Assembly: GCA_017643645.1 (NCBI GenBank)
Contig: JAEPNB010000001.1
Coordinates: forward strand, 258,211-315,696
DNA: 57,486 nucleotides
Direction: 5' to 3'
Source of the DNA: Balneola sp.
GTDB lineage: Bacteria; Bacteroidota; Rhodothermia; Balneolales; Balneolaceae
Shown: piece by piece, positions 36,147-44,095 of the stretch
How the letters are laid out: every line of letters begins with the position of its first letter
Position numbering within the stretch: position 1 is the first letter of the stretch
Program-made: the position numbers and the translations under genes
The notes under the pieces: generated by a model
Databases searched by the model: none
What the model saw: the letters and a program-made list of their open reading frames with translations, nothing else
What the model was told of the DNA's origin: nothing

Positions 36147-37409
36147 ATGATATCATCAAAAGACGCAATACAACTAGAAGATCAATACGGAGCACACAAT
36201 TATCATCCTCTGCCGGTAGTACTTGAAAAAGGAAAAGGAGTTTATGTCTGGGATCCGGAAGGCAATAAATATTTCGATTTCTTATCCGCTTATTCAGCTG
36301 TAAATCAAGGCCATTGCCATCCTAGAATCACAAAGTCCTTAGTTGATCAGGCTTACACTCTTACCCTCACTTCGAGAGCTTTCTATAACAATGTTTTGGG
36401 TGAATATGAGAAGTATATGAGCGAGTACTTTGGGTTTGATAAAGTTCTTCCAATGAATACCGGAGCTGAAGGTGTTGAAACAGCTATCAAAGTTTGCAGA
36501 AAATGGGCCTATGAGAAAAAAGGCATTTCCGAAAACGAAGCTCAAATCATAGTTTGTGAAGATAATTTTCATGGAAGAACTACTACAGTAATTTCGTTTT
36601 CCAACGACCCTGATGCCAAAAAGAATTTCGGACCGTATACCCCCGGATTTATAAAAATACCTTATAATGATTTAGAAGCTCTTGAAGAAGCTTTGAAACA
36701 ACCAAATGTTGCAGGTTTTTTGGTTGAACCTATACAGGGAGAAGCAGGTGTTGTAGTTCCTGATGAAAATTTCATCTCTGAGTCTGCTCGCCTGTGTAAA
36801 GAAGCTAATGCCTTATTTATTGCTGATGAAATCCAAACAGGAATTGCCCGAACCGGAGGACTATTGGCGGTATGTGGAGATTGCTCATGCAGCGGACATT
36901 GTGAAAGACAACCATCATATACTAAGCCTGATATTCTCATTTTAGGTAAAGCTTTATCCGGAGGTGCCTATCCTGTATCTGCAATTCTTGCTGATGATAA
37001 TGTAATGGAAGTCATAAAACCTGGACAACATGGATCCACATACGGTGGAAATCCATTAGGATGTAAAGTAGCCATGACTGCGCTTGAAGTAGTGGATGAT
37101 GAAAATCTTGCTCAAAATGCAAGAACTTTAGGGAACCTGTTCAGATCAGAGATGAAGAAACTTGTCTATTCTTCTGATCTTTTTGTGAAAGTACGAGGAA
37201 AGGGTCTGCTGAATGCTGTAATTATCAATGACACTCCTGAAAGCGATACTGCCTGGAGATTTTGTTTAGCTTTAAAAGAAAACGGATTGCTAGCAAAACC
37301 TACTCACGGAAATATAATAAGATTTGCACCGCCATTAGTCATGACTGAATCCGAACTTATGGATTGTGTAGAGATCATTCGCAAAACCCTTGAGAATTTT
37401 TCCAAATAA
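36147..37409 (+). CDS. rocD: Ornithine aminotransferase
   Basis: This PLP enzyme (class III fold type I) transfers the delta-amino group of ornithine to 2-oxoglutarate, giving glutamate semialdehyde. It feeds arginine and proline metabolism in the cytoplasm. It has 420 residues. Features are [20 protein letters not shown], the PLP phosphate region [38 protein letters not shown], and the PLP Lys268 in [16 protein letters not shown]. An extra Cys-rich segment (Cys 243, 246, 248, 252) sits between the metal-free core and the PLP Lys. It precedes the lysine aminotransferase gene on the same strand. Confidence 0.95.
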   Translation: MISSKDAIQLEDQYGAHNYHPLPVVLEKGKGVYVWDPEGNKYFDFLSAYSAVNQGHCHPRITKSLVDQAYTLTLTSRAFYNNVLGEYEKYMSEYFGFDKVLPMNTGAEGVETAIKVCRKWAYEKKGISENEAQIIVCEDNFHGRTTTVISFSNDPDAKKNFGPYTPGFIKIPYNDLEALEEALKQPNVAGFLVEPIQGEAGVVVPDENFISESARLCKEANALFIADEIQTGIARTGGLLAVCGDCSCSGHCERQPSYTKPDILILGKALSGGAYPVSAILADDNVMEVIKPGQHGSTYGGNPLGCKVAMTALEVVDDENLAQNARTLGNLFRSEMKKLVYSSDLFVKVRGKGLLNAVIINDTPESDTAWRFCLALKENGLLAKPTHGNIIRFAPPLVMTESELMDCVEIIRKTLENFSK

Positions 37410-37447
37410 AGGTTTAAACCGTTTAAACCTATTGGCGTTTTTTTCCT
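37410..37447 (+). terminator. Palindrome after rocD, possible terminator or operator
   Basis: A 9 bp stem (37410-37418 with 37422-37430, loop CCG) consists of two overlapping GTTTAAAC sites. A run of seven T follows about 8 bases later (37438-37444), which is further than in a standard terminator. It could equally be a protein-binding palindrome ahead of lat. Confidence 0.4.
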
Positions 37448-37500
37448 GATTTGATAGCTTATCAGCGAAAATTAAACTGCTTACATCAAAAATACATTAA

Positions 37501-38850
37501 ATGGCTAAAATGAAAACAATTCAACCTGCTCAGGTAAGAGAGGTTTTGGGGAAACATCTGCTCACCGACGGTTTTGATATGGTGCTTGATCTCGAAGAAA
37601 GTAAAGGGGCTTATCTTCATGATTCAAAATCCGGAAAAAAATATCTGGACTTCTTTACTTTTTTCGCATCTAATCCTTTAGGGATGAACCATCCTAAGAT
37701 TGCGGGTGATGCTGACTTTGTTTCAATGTTGGGGAAGACTGCAATCAACAAACCTTCAAATTCTGATGTATACACGGAGGAACTTGCCGGTTTTATGAGC
37801 TCGTTCAGCAGAGTTGCAGTGCCTGAACATCTCCCCCACTCTTTCTTTATATCAGGTGGAGCATTAGCCGTTGAAAATGCGATGAAAGTAGCATTTGACT
37901 GGAAAGTTCAGAAAAACTTCCAAAAAGGATATCGCCAAGAAATTGGCCATAAAGTGCTTCATTTTGAAAAAGCGTTTCACGGTCGTTCAGGTTATACCCT
38001 TTCTGTTACCAACACCGTGCCCAATAAGGTTAAGTATTTCCCTAAGTTTGACTGGCCACGCGTTATTAGTCCGGCTACCAGTTTCCCCGAAACACCGGAA
38101 TCGTTGAAATCTGTTATAGCAGAAGAAAAATTAGCTATCGCACAGGCAGAGAGATTTTTTGAAATATATAAAGATGACATTGCTTGTATTTTGATAGAGC
38201 CAATTCAGGGTGAAGGTGGTGATCGTCATTTCAGAGTTGAATTCCACCAGGCACTTCGGGATTTAGCTGACAAGCATGAAGCTCTTTTGATCTATGATGA
38301 AGTTCAAACCGGTGTTGGAATGACCGGTAAATTCTGGGCCCACGAACATTACGTAAAACCCGATATCCTTTCTTTCGGAAAAAAAGCACAAGTTTGTGGG
38401 ATTTTAGCAGGACCACGTGTTGATGAAGTAGAAACAAACTGCTTTCAGGTTTCTTCCAGAATCAACTCCACCTGGGGTGGTAATCTGGTTGACATGGTTC
38501 GCTTTGGTAGAATTCTGGACATCATCGAAGAAGACAACCTTGTAGCAAATGCAGCTAAAGTAGGTGATCATCTTCTTTCCAAACTTCAGAAAATGGCAGA
38601 AGATCATGAGCACCTCTCCAATCCAAGAGGAAAAGGACTGTTTGCTGCAATCGACCTTCCTGATTCGCATTCCAGAGATGCAGTTATCAGCCAATGTATA
38701 GAAAACGGTTTGATGATATTGGCTTGTGGAACCAATACCGTTCGTTTCCGTCCGCCACTTACAATCACTACTGATCAAATCGATGAAGGTTTGGACATTC
38801 TTGAAAAGGCTTATAAGTCTTCTTTAGATAAATGTCCGGTAGCTAACTAA
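37501..38850 (+). CDS. lat: L-lysine 6-transaminase
   Basis: This class III PLP aminotransferase removes the epsilon-amino group of lysine to give 2-aminoadipate semialdehyde (cyclising to piperideine-6-carboxylate). It has 449 residues. The Lat pattern is clear: FFTFFASNPLGMNHPKI near residue 57, the phosphate site ISGGALAVENAMK, FHGRSGYTLSVTNT, IEPIQGEGGD, YDEVQTGVGMTGKFWAHEHY, LSFGKKAQVCGI with the PLP Lys, and NSTWGGNLVDMVR. It is 91 bp downstream of rocD, so diamino-acid side-chain deamination genes are grouped here. It ends with a strong terminator. Confidence 0.94.
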   Translation: MAKMKTIQPAQVREVLGKHLLTDGFDMVLDLEESKGAYLHDSKSGKKYLDFFTFFASNPLGMNHPKIAGDADFVSMLGKTAINKPSNSDVYTEELAGFMSSFSRVAVPEHLPHSFFISGGALAVENAMKVAFDWKVQKNFQKGYRQEIGHKVLHFEKAFHGRSGYTLSVTNTVPNKVKYFPKFDWPRVISPATSFPETPESLKSVIAEEKLAIAQAERFFEIYKDDIACILIEPIQGEGGDRHFRVEFHQALRDLADKHEALLIYDEVQTGVGMTGKFWAHEHYVKPDILSFGKKAQVCGILAGPRVDEVETNCFQVSSRINSTWGGNLVDMVRFGRILDIIEEDNLVANAAKVGDHLLSKLQKMAEDHEHLSNPRGKGLFAAIDLPDSHSRDAVISQCIENGLMILACGTNTVRFRPPLTITTDQIDEGLDILEKAYKSSLDKCPVAN

Positions 38851-38858
38851 GTAATTTA

Positions 38859-38893
38859 AAAGTATGGGCGTTACTATTTCGTCCATACTTTTT
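38859..38893 (+). terminator. Rho-independent terminator of lat
   Basis: A 12 bp stem with one G-T pair (38859-38870 with 38880-38891) and a 9-base loop is followed by T residues. It lies 9 bp after the lat stop. Confidence 0.9.
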
Positions 38894-39238
38894 ATTCTCA
38901 ATTATTTTGTTGTAGTGAACCTTCTACAATGGGCACAATCTTCTCTTTCATAATTAACTTCTCAATTATTCTTGATGAATAGTCAGCAGTTAATTGAAAC
39001 CTTGATAACTTTTCATTCCAGTTTTATAAAAAATTTATTACAGATCATTACACATTATGTTGATGTTTGAAAATAAATTTAACCTTATTGAAGTTAACAA
39101 TTACGAGCCGAATATGACTAATATGTACAGTCATCTCCACGCGTATGCAGGAGATCCGGATTTAGTTTGTAATCAAAGAATTTTATCTGTGTATACTTTT
39201 TTTGTAAGGAATGTAGTCTGAAGTAGTCTTACCTAGAT
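38894..39238. other. Gene-free stretch before the GIY-YIG gene
   Basis: There is no ORF with coding character in this 345 bp. It is AT-rich and unstructured except for one hairpin repeat unit at 39130-39157. The last 80 bp are the probable leader of the GIY-YIG gene. Confidence 0.6.
39130..39157 (-). repeat. Hairpin repeat unit 1 (left flank of GIY-YIG gene)
   Basis: This is a 28-base unit whose minus strand reads AGAT-like start, stem, loop with GCATACGC, stem, ATGAC end (first base pairs GGATCTCC, last GGAGATGAC). The stem is ATCTCC/GGAGAT. It is an inverted copy of unit 2 at 39602-39629, and the two share 28 of 35 positions when the upstream AATCC is included. Confidence 0.75.
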
Positions 39239-39547
39239 ATGAAAGAAGGCTATGTGTACATATTGTCTAACTCAAAAAGAACCGTTCTATACACTGGTGT
39301 CTCCAGTGATCTTGTGTGTAGAACGTTCAATCATAAGAAAAATCAGGGTTCTTTATTTTCGACAAAGTTTCGAACTCATTTTTTAATGTATTATGAAGTG
39401 CATCAAAGCATGTATGAAGCTATACGAAGAGAAAAACAAATAAAGAGATGGAACAGAGAATGGAAATTAAATCTGATACGATCTGTAAATCCAGAAATGA
39501 AAGATTTATGGAAAGAAGTTCTACCACAGGGAAGATTCCATTTCTAA
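39239..39547 (+). CDS. Small GIY-YIG nuclease family protein (UPF0213-like)
   Basis: The 102-residue protein is a single GIY-YIG endonuclease domain. The two strands are YVYILSN and VLYTGVSSDL, so the second signature is YTG in place of YIG. The catalytic Arg region (DLVCRTFNHK) is present. The family's helix with the metal-binding Glu follows (YYEVHQSMYEAIRREKQIKRW), then the basic tail WNREWKLNLIRSVNP. All core positions appear intact. Small stand-alone proteins of this type are multi-copy in many Bacteroidota and have no agreed role. Here the gene stands alone, flanked by inverted hairpin repeats at 39130 and 39602, which suggests a mobile or repeat-processing function. Confidence 0.9.
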   Translation: MKEGYVYILSNSKRTVLYTGVSSDLVCRTFNHKKNQGSLFSTKFRTHFLMYYEVHQSMYEAIRREKQIKRWNREWKLNLIRSVNPEMKDLWKEVLPQGRFHF

Positions 39548-39601
39548 TAAAGGTTCATCGTAATTACCCTTAAAATAAGAACGACTCGAGTAGTTTAATC
39601 C

Positions 39602-39629
39602 AGATCTCGGGCATACGCCGCGAGATGAC
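39602..39629 (+). repeat. Hairpin repeat unit 2 (right flank of GIY-YIG gene)
   Basis: This 28-base unit reads AGATCTCGGGCATACGCC then GCGAGATGAC. The stem is ATCTCG/CGAGAT with loop containing GCATACGCC. It is preceded by AATCC, also found before unit 1 and before the unit at 56151. Confidence 0.8.
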
Positions 39630-39702
39630 TAATTAGCTTTATCAAGTTTATGAACAACTTTCTAACACCTCAGGATAAAGATGGAAACATCCCTTTCTAG
39701 TT

Positions 39703-39756
39703 CAAGCGTCACGCTTGGACCAATGTTTTGCAAGAAATGCACAAGCAAGACGCTTG
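39703..39756. repeat. Nested palindrome pair
   Basis: CAAGCGTCACGCTTG at 39703-39717 is itself a palindrome. Its reverse complement matches CAAGCAAGACGCTTG at 39742-39756 in 13 of 15 positions, so two self-complementary arms are inverted around a 24 bp centre. It resembles a dispersed palindromic repeat and not a regulatory site. Confidence 0.65.
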
Positions 39757-39779
39757 AGTTAGTTGGGAGCCTTACCGTA

Positions 39780-39805
39780 AGATCCTGAAACAAGTTCAGG
39801 ATGAC
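39780..39805 (+). repeat. Hairpin repeat unit of the AGAT...ATGAC type
   Basis: The unit reads AGATCCTGAAACAAG then TTCAGGATGAC. The stem is ATCCTGAA/TTCAGGAT (8 bp) with a 5-base loop. The frame AGAT-stem-loop-stem-ATGAC is the same as in units 1 and 2, with a different stem and loop. Confidence 0.7.
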
Positions 39806-39862
39806 TCCACCTCTATCTTAAATCTTACGTCCTAAATCTTAAGCCTTAAATCTATACTTCTA

Positions 39863-42100
39863 TTACCCCATAATCCCCGGAAGAACTCCCTCATAGATCT
39901 CAGACATTTCTTCAACATCTAAGCTTCCTACTTCTTCTATAACCATTTTTTTATCTCCGGTAACAGTACCAAGTACATGAGTAGGAACTTCATACTGTCC
40001 AAAATGAGAAATAACCGTTGGCAAGTCATCCGGTTTAAGAGTAATAAGAACTCCGGATTGTGCTTCACTGAAAAGAACTTCATGGTCTGTTCCCGCAAGA
40101 TCTTTAACCGATACCTTCACTCCTTTTTTAGAGAAGATCGCTTTCTCAGCCAGTGCAATTGCAAGTCCACCATCAGAAATATCGTGTGCAGATTTGATCC
40201 ATCCCTTTTTGATAGCATCCAGCAGTGATTCCTGAAGTTTAACTTCGAAAGGAATATCCAATTCAGGAGCATCGCCGGTTGTTAAACCATGGATCTTCTT
40301 CAGGTATTCTGTCCCACCTAATCCTTTTCGTGGAGCGCCGATATACATTACTACATCGCCGTCATTTTTGAACCCGGGGGTTGTAGTGTGATTTTCAACA
40401 TCTTCTATTAAACCAAGCATCCCGATAATCGGAGATGGAAAAATGGCGCTGTTAGGATTTTCATTGTAGAAACTCACATTTCCACCTGTAACCGGAGTAT
40501 TAAGCGCTTTACAAGCATCACCCATTCCGCCTAGTGCTTCTTTAAATGTCCAGTAAACTTCCGGCTTGTAAGGATTACCAAAGTTCAGACAGTTTGTGAT
40601 AGCTAACGGTTTTCCTCCTGAACAAACTACGTTACGCGCCGACTCGATAACAGCAATTTGACCACCACGACGAGGATTCAAATAAACGTATCTGCCATTG
40701 CAATCGGTTTTGGCTACCAAGCCTCTGTTTGTTCCTTTTACTCGAATCACACCTGCATCTGAAGCTCCGGGAGCAGTTACTGTATTTGTTCTAACTGTTG
40801 TGTCATATTGTTCATGTACCCATCGTTTGGAAGCAACATTTACAGAGCTCAATAACGTTTTTATCGTTTCCTGATGATCACTTGGATGTTTCAGACTGCT
40901 GATATCAAAATTCTGAACTTCATCCAGATATTCCGGCTTTTTAGTTTCTCTGATGTACTGAGGAGCTCCTCCTCCAAGAACCAAATGCTCAGCAAACATG
41001 TCGCCTTTCACTTCTCCGTCTTTCATGTAAGTGACTTTATCTGTATCAACAACTTCACCGATAACCACCCCATGAAGATCCCACTTTTCATATACATCAA
41101 TAACTTCCTGCTCACGTCCTTTTTCCGCAACGATCAACATCCTTTCCTGACTTTCAGAAAGCAACAATTCGTAAGCAGTCATCCCTTCTTCTCTTGCAGG
41201 AACTTTATCCAGATCGATTAACATACCCTGACCACCTTTTGCAGTCATTTCAGAAGTGGAGCATGCAATTCCTGCCGCTCCCATATCCTGCATTCCAACA
41301 ACAGCGCCGGTTTTCAAAACTTCAAGACTCGCTTCGAGTAATAATTTCTCAGTAAACGGATCTCCAACCTGTACACTTGGTCGTTTAGCTTCGCTTTCTT
41401 CGCTGATCTCTTCGGAAGCAAAAGTTGCTCCGTGAATTCCATCGCGACCTGTACTTGCACCCACAATGATTACAGGATTTCCGATTCCCTCAGAAATTGC
41501 TGAAACTGTTTTTCCTGCTTCCACCAGTCCGATACTCATCGCATTTACAAGTGGATTTCCTTCGTAACTCTCATCGAAATACACTTCCCCTCCAATGACC
41601 GGGATTCCGAATGAGTTTCCATAGTCACCAATTCCGCGAACAACGCCATCCAGTAAATAACGAACTCTTGGATTCTCTAAACTTCCGAATCGCAATGAAT
41701 TCAAACTTGCAACAGGACGGGCTCCCATCGTAAAAATATCTCTGTGAATTCCTCCTACTCCTGTCGCTGCACCCTGATATGGCTCAATTGCTGATGGGTG
41801 ATTGTGACTTTCGATTTTAAAAGCGCATCCGAGTCCGTCACCGATGTCAACCAGACCTGCATTTTCTTCACCGGCTCCAACCAACATATGTTCCCCTTCA
41901 CGTGGAAGCTTTTTAAGCTCAACGATCGAATTCTTATACGAGCAATGCTCACTCCACATCACAGAATACACTCCCAATTCCGTAAATGTAGGAACCCGAC
42001 CTAAGCGGGTTTTTATCATTTCAAATTCTTCTTCGTTTAATCCGTGTTCGAGGGCAAGTTCAAGATTTACTTCCGGTTCTTTTACAGTAGCGTCAGCCAT
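39863..42100 (-). CDS. purL: Phosphoribosylformylglycinamidine synthase subunit PurL
   Basis: This enzyme catalyses the ATP-dependent conversion of FGAR to FGAM in purine synthesis. It is the small-type PurL, which needs separate PurS and PurQ subunits not found in this window. From the ATG at 42098-42100 ([20 protein letters not shown]) it has 745 residues, normal for this type. An upstream in-frame start would add 15 residues unlike the family. Signatures are [49 protein letters not shown]-type, [16 protein letters not shown] and, in the second half, [13 protein letters not shown] and [16 protein letters not shown]. Confidence 0.96.
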   Translation of the reverse strand: MADATVKEPEVNLELALEHGLNEEEFEMIKTRLGRVPTFTELGVYSVMWSEHCSYKNSIVELKKLPREGEHMLVGAGEENAGLVDIGDGLGCAFKIESHNHPSAIEPYQGAATGVGGIHRDIFTMGARPVASLNSLRFGSLENPRVRYLLDGVVRGIGDYGNSFGIPVIGGEVYFDESYEGNPLVNAMSIGLVEAGKTVSAISEGIGNPVIIVGASTGRDGIHGATFASEEISEESEAKRPSVQVGDPFTEKLLLEASLEVLKTGAVVGMQDMGAAGIACSTSEMTAKGGQGMLIDLDKVPAREEGMTAYELLLSESQERMLIVAEKGREQEVIDVYEKWDLHGVVIGEVVDTDKVTYMKDGEVKGDMFAEHLVLGGGAPQYIRETKKPEYLDEVQNFDISSLKHPSDHQETIKTLLSSVNVASKRWVHEQYDTTVRTNTVTAPGASDAGVIRVKGTNRGLVAKTDCNGRYVYLNPRRGGQIAVIESARNVVCSGGKPLAITNCLNFGNPYKPEVYWTFKEALGGMGDACKALNTPVTGGNVSFYNENPNSAIFPSPIIGMLGLIEDVENHTTTPGFKNDGDVVMYIGAPRKGLGGTEYLKKIHGLTTGDAPELDIPFEVKLQESLLDAIKKGWIKSAHDISDGGLAIALAEKAIFSKKGVKVSVKDLAGTDHEVLFSEAQSGVLITLKPDDLPTVISHFGQYEVPTHVLGTVTGDKKMVIEEVGSLDVEEMSEIYEGVLPGIMG

Positions 42101-42256
42101 GAATGTAGTTAGCTTGGGAGTTTGAATTTGAGAAAATTTCTGCAATTCAACAGAAGCTTAAAGGTACGATGATTTTAAAAGAATTAGGAATGAAAAATTT
42201 ATAAATCAGAATTTTGGATTAGTTAGTTCATAATTTTGAATTACTGAAATCAGAGA

Positions 42257-43903
42257 TCAATTCTGAACCTTAAACGAAGCCACGTAATAATCGATATCAA
42301 CCTGAAGCTCATTACCTGAACTCGGAGAGGCTTTCCAATTAGTTGTTGGTTGTAGCATCATTTCTTTCCCATCTATATAAACCTTCACCGGCATATTGAA
42401 ATTTGAAACGGCGTTATTCCATCTGTAAACCAAATTGTTATCTCTGAAAAAATATTCCAATATGGGTACTCTGTAATCACGTAGATATTGATCGAAAACA
42501 GATTTAAGGTCTTTTCCGGATTTCTCAATGATATAATTTTCGATCTGCTCAGTTGTCACTGTTTGGTGATAAAATTCTTTGTTCAATCCTCTGAGGATGT
42601 GTCTCCACAATTCATCATCACCTATTACCTGACGAATAGTATGAAGCATATTTCCGCCTTTGTAATACATATCGGAAGAACCCTCATAATTCACATTGTA
42701 GATTCCAATAATCGGTCGGTCATTTTGAATGGATAACCTTACACCTCTGGCGTATTCTCTGGCTGCCTGTTTTCCAAAATGATATTCCAGAAACAAATAC
42801 TCTGAGTAGTGGGTAAAGCTTTCATGAATCCACATATCAGCTACATCTTTGTAAGTGATGTTATTTGCAAACCATTCGTGCCCGGTTTCATGAACGATAA
42901 TGAAGTCAAATTTCAGTCCCCAACCCGAGCTGCTCAAATCTCTTCCTAAATATCCATTTTCATAGCCATTCCCGTAAGTAACCGAGCTTTGATGTTCCAT
43001 TCCCAGATACGGAGCTTCTACTAACTTGTAGCTGTCTTCATAGAAAGGATAGGGACCAAACCAATGTTCAAATGCTTCTATAGTTCGGGGTGCATCCGCG
43101 AACTGTTTAACAGCTTTTTCCAGATTATAGCTGAGCACATAGAAATCCATATCAAGCTCTCCTTTTTCACCATCAAAGATTTGCTCAAAATGAACATAAT
43201 CACCTATGTTAATATTCACTCCGTAATTATTGATAGGATTGCTCACAAACCAATGCCAGGTTTTGGTACCGTCGTTATTGTCTGTTTCACTTCGCAATCT
43301 TCCGTTTGAAACATTCATCAGATCGTCACGAACGGTTATGCTCATCAACATACTGTCCGGTTCGTCATAGGCATGATCTTTATTAGGCCACCAGATACTT
43401 GCGCCTATTCCCTGATTGGATGAAGCTACAAAAGGATTTCCGTTTTTATCTCTGGTCCATGAAATTCCTCCATCCCATGGCGCTCTGACTGCTTTCTTTG
43501 GCCTCCCTGAGAAATGAACAACTACCTCATTAACCTCTCCTATCTTTTGGTTTGATGAAGTCTTTACAAAAAAAGCATTCCCATCTTTTTCAAATGAAAG
43601 CGCTTTCCCTCTCTGTGTAATTTTAGATATCTGCATTGGCTGTTGAAGATCTATCTGCATTAAGCTAGTAGTAAGGGAATCTACTCTGTACTGAATGGTA
43701 TTGGTTCCGGAAAAAGTACTGTCTTCCATATTCACTTTCATATCCAAATGATAGTAGGTTACATCCCACCAAGAGCGTTCTGGAGTAATGGTTCCGCGCA
43801 AAGTATCCTGACGATTGAATTCCGGTTGACGTCCAAAAAGTTGAGCCGAGACATAGTCTACCGATGATAATATTAATACCAGGAGAACAAATATTTTTTT
43901 CAT
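42257..43903 (-). CDS. M1-family zinc metallopeptidase, exported
   Basis: This exported aminopeptidase-type enzyme starts at the ATG read from 43901-43903, giving a signal peptide (MKKIFVLLVLILSSVDYVSA) and 548 residues. The N-terminal beta domain is typical of M1 enzymes. The exopeptidase-type motif is GMEHQ where the family usually has GAMEN. The zinc site HETGHEWFANN is at 338-342, with the third ligand Glu in WIHESFTHYSEYLF. The ORF extends upstream, but those residues are not signal-like. The C-terminal part lacks the large helical domain of classical PepN, so this is the short M1 form common in Bacteroidota, probably periplasmic or secreted. Confidence 0.92.
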   Translation of the reverse strand: MKKIFVLLVLILSSVDYVSAQLFGRQPEFNRQDTLRGTITPERSWWDVTYYHLDMKVNMEDSTFSGTNTIQYRVDSLTTSLMQIDLQQPMQISKITQRGKALSFEKDGNAFFVKTSSNQKIGEVNEVVVHFSGRPKKAVRAPWDGGISWTRDKNGNPFVASSNQGIGASIWWPNKDHAYDEPDSMLMSITVRDDLMNVSNGRLRSETDNNDGTKTWHWFVSNPINNYGVNINIGDYVHFEQIFDGEKGELDMDFYVLSYNLEKAVKQFADAPRTIEAFEHWFGPYPFYEDSYKLVEAPYLGMEHQSSVTYGNGYENGYLGRDLSSSGWGLKFDFIIVHETGHEWFANNITYKDVADMWIHESFTHYSEYLFLEYHFGKQAAREYARGVRLSIQNDRPIIGIYNVNYEGSSDMYYKGGNMLHTIRQVIGDDELWRHILRGLNKEFYHQTVTTEQIENYIIEKSGKDLKSVFDQYLRDYRVPILEYFFRDNNLVYRWNNAVSNFNMPVKVYIDGKEMMLQPTTNWKASPSSGNELQVDIDYYVASFKVQN

Positions 43904-44095
43904 TTTAAAATCTCTTAAATAATGTCTGAGAAAATGTAGTCTAACATTATGCACTAAAGTTTAAATTTGTTTTTTACTCAGTTTAAGTATCAACTAAAGG
44001 CTATTTCAATGTACATAACATACACAATTATCTTATTTCATAATATATACCTTTCTTTAGTTCATATCTTTTCTATTAACTAAATATTTAATTGA

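Larger units (their letters stand above)
39130..39629. mobile_element. Putative repeat-bracketed GIY-YIG unit
   Basis: An intact GIY-YIG gene lies between two inverted copies of the same hairpin repeat, about 500 bp from outer edge to outer edge. No target-site duplication was recognised. The mobile nature is inference from the layout and from the gene-less inverted pair at 56084-56178. Confidence 0.4.
39548..39862. other. Repeat-rich gene-free stretch between GIY-YIG gene and purL
   Basis: This 315 bp contains no coding ORF. In order it holds hairpin unit 2 (39602-39629), a nested palindrome pair (39703-39717 with 39742-39756), another hairpin unit (39780-39805), and three loose copies of a CTTAAATCTTA-like word (39817-39853) before the purL stop. 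No promoter or terminator is recognised. Confidence 0.7.
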
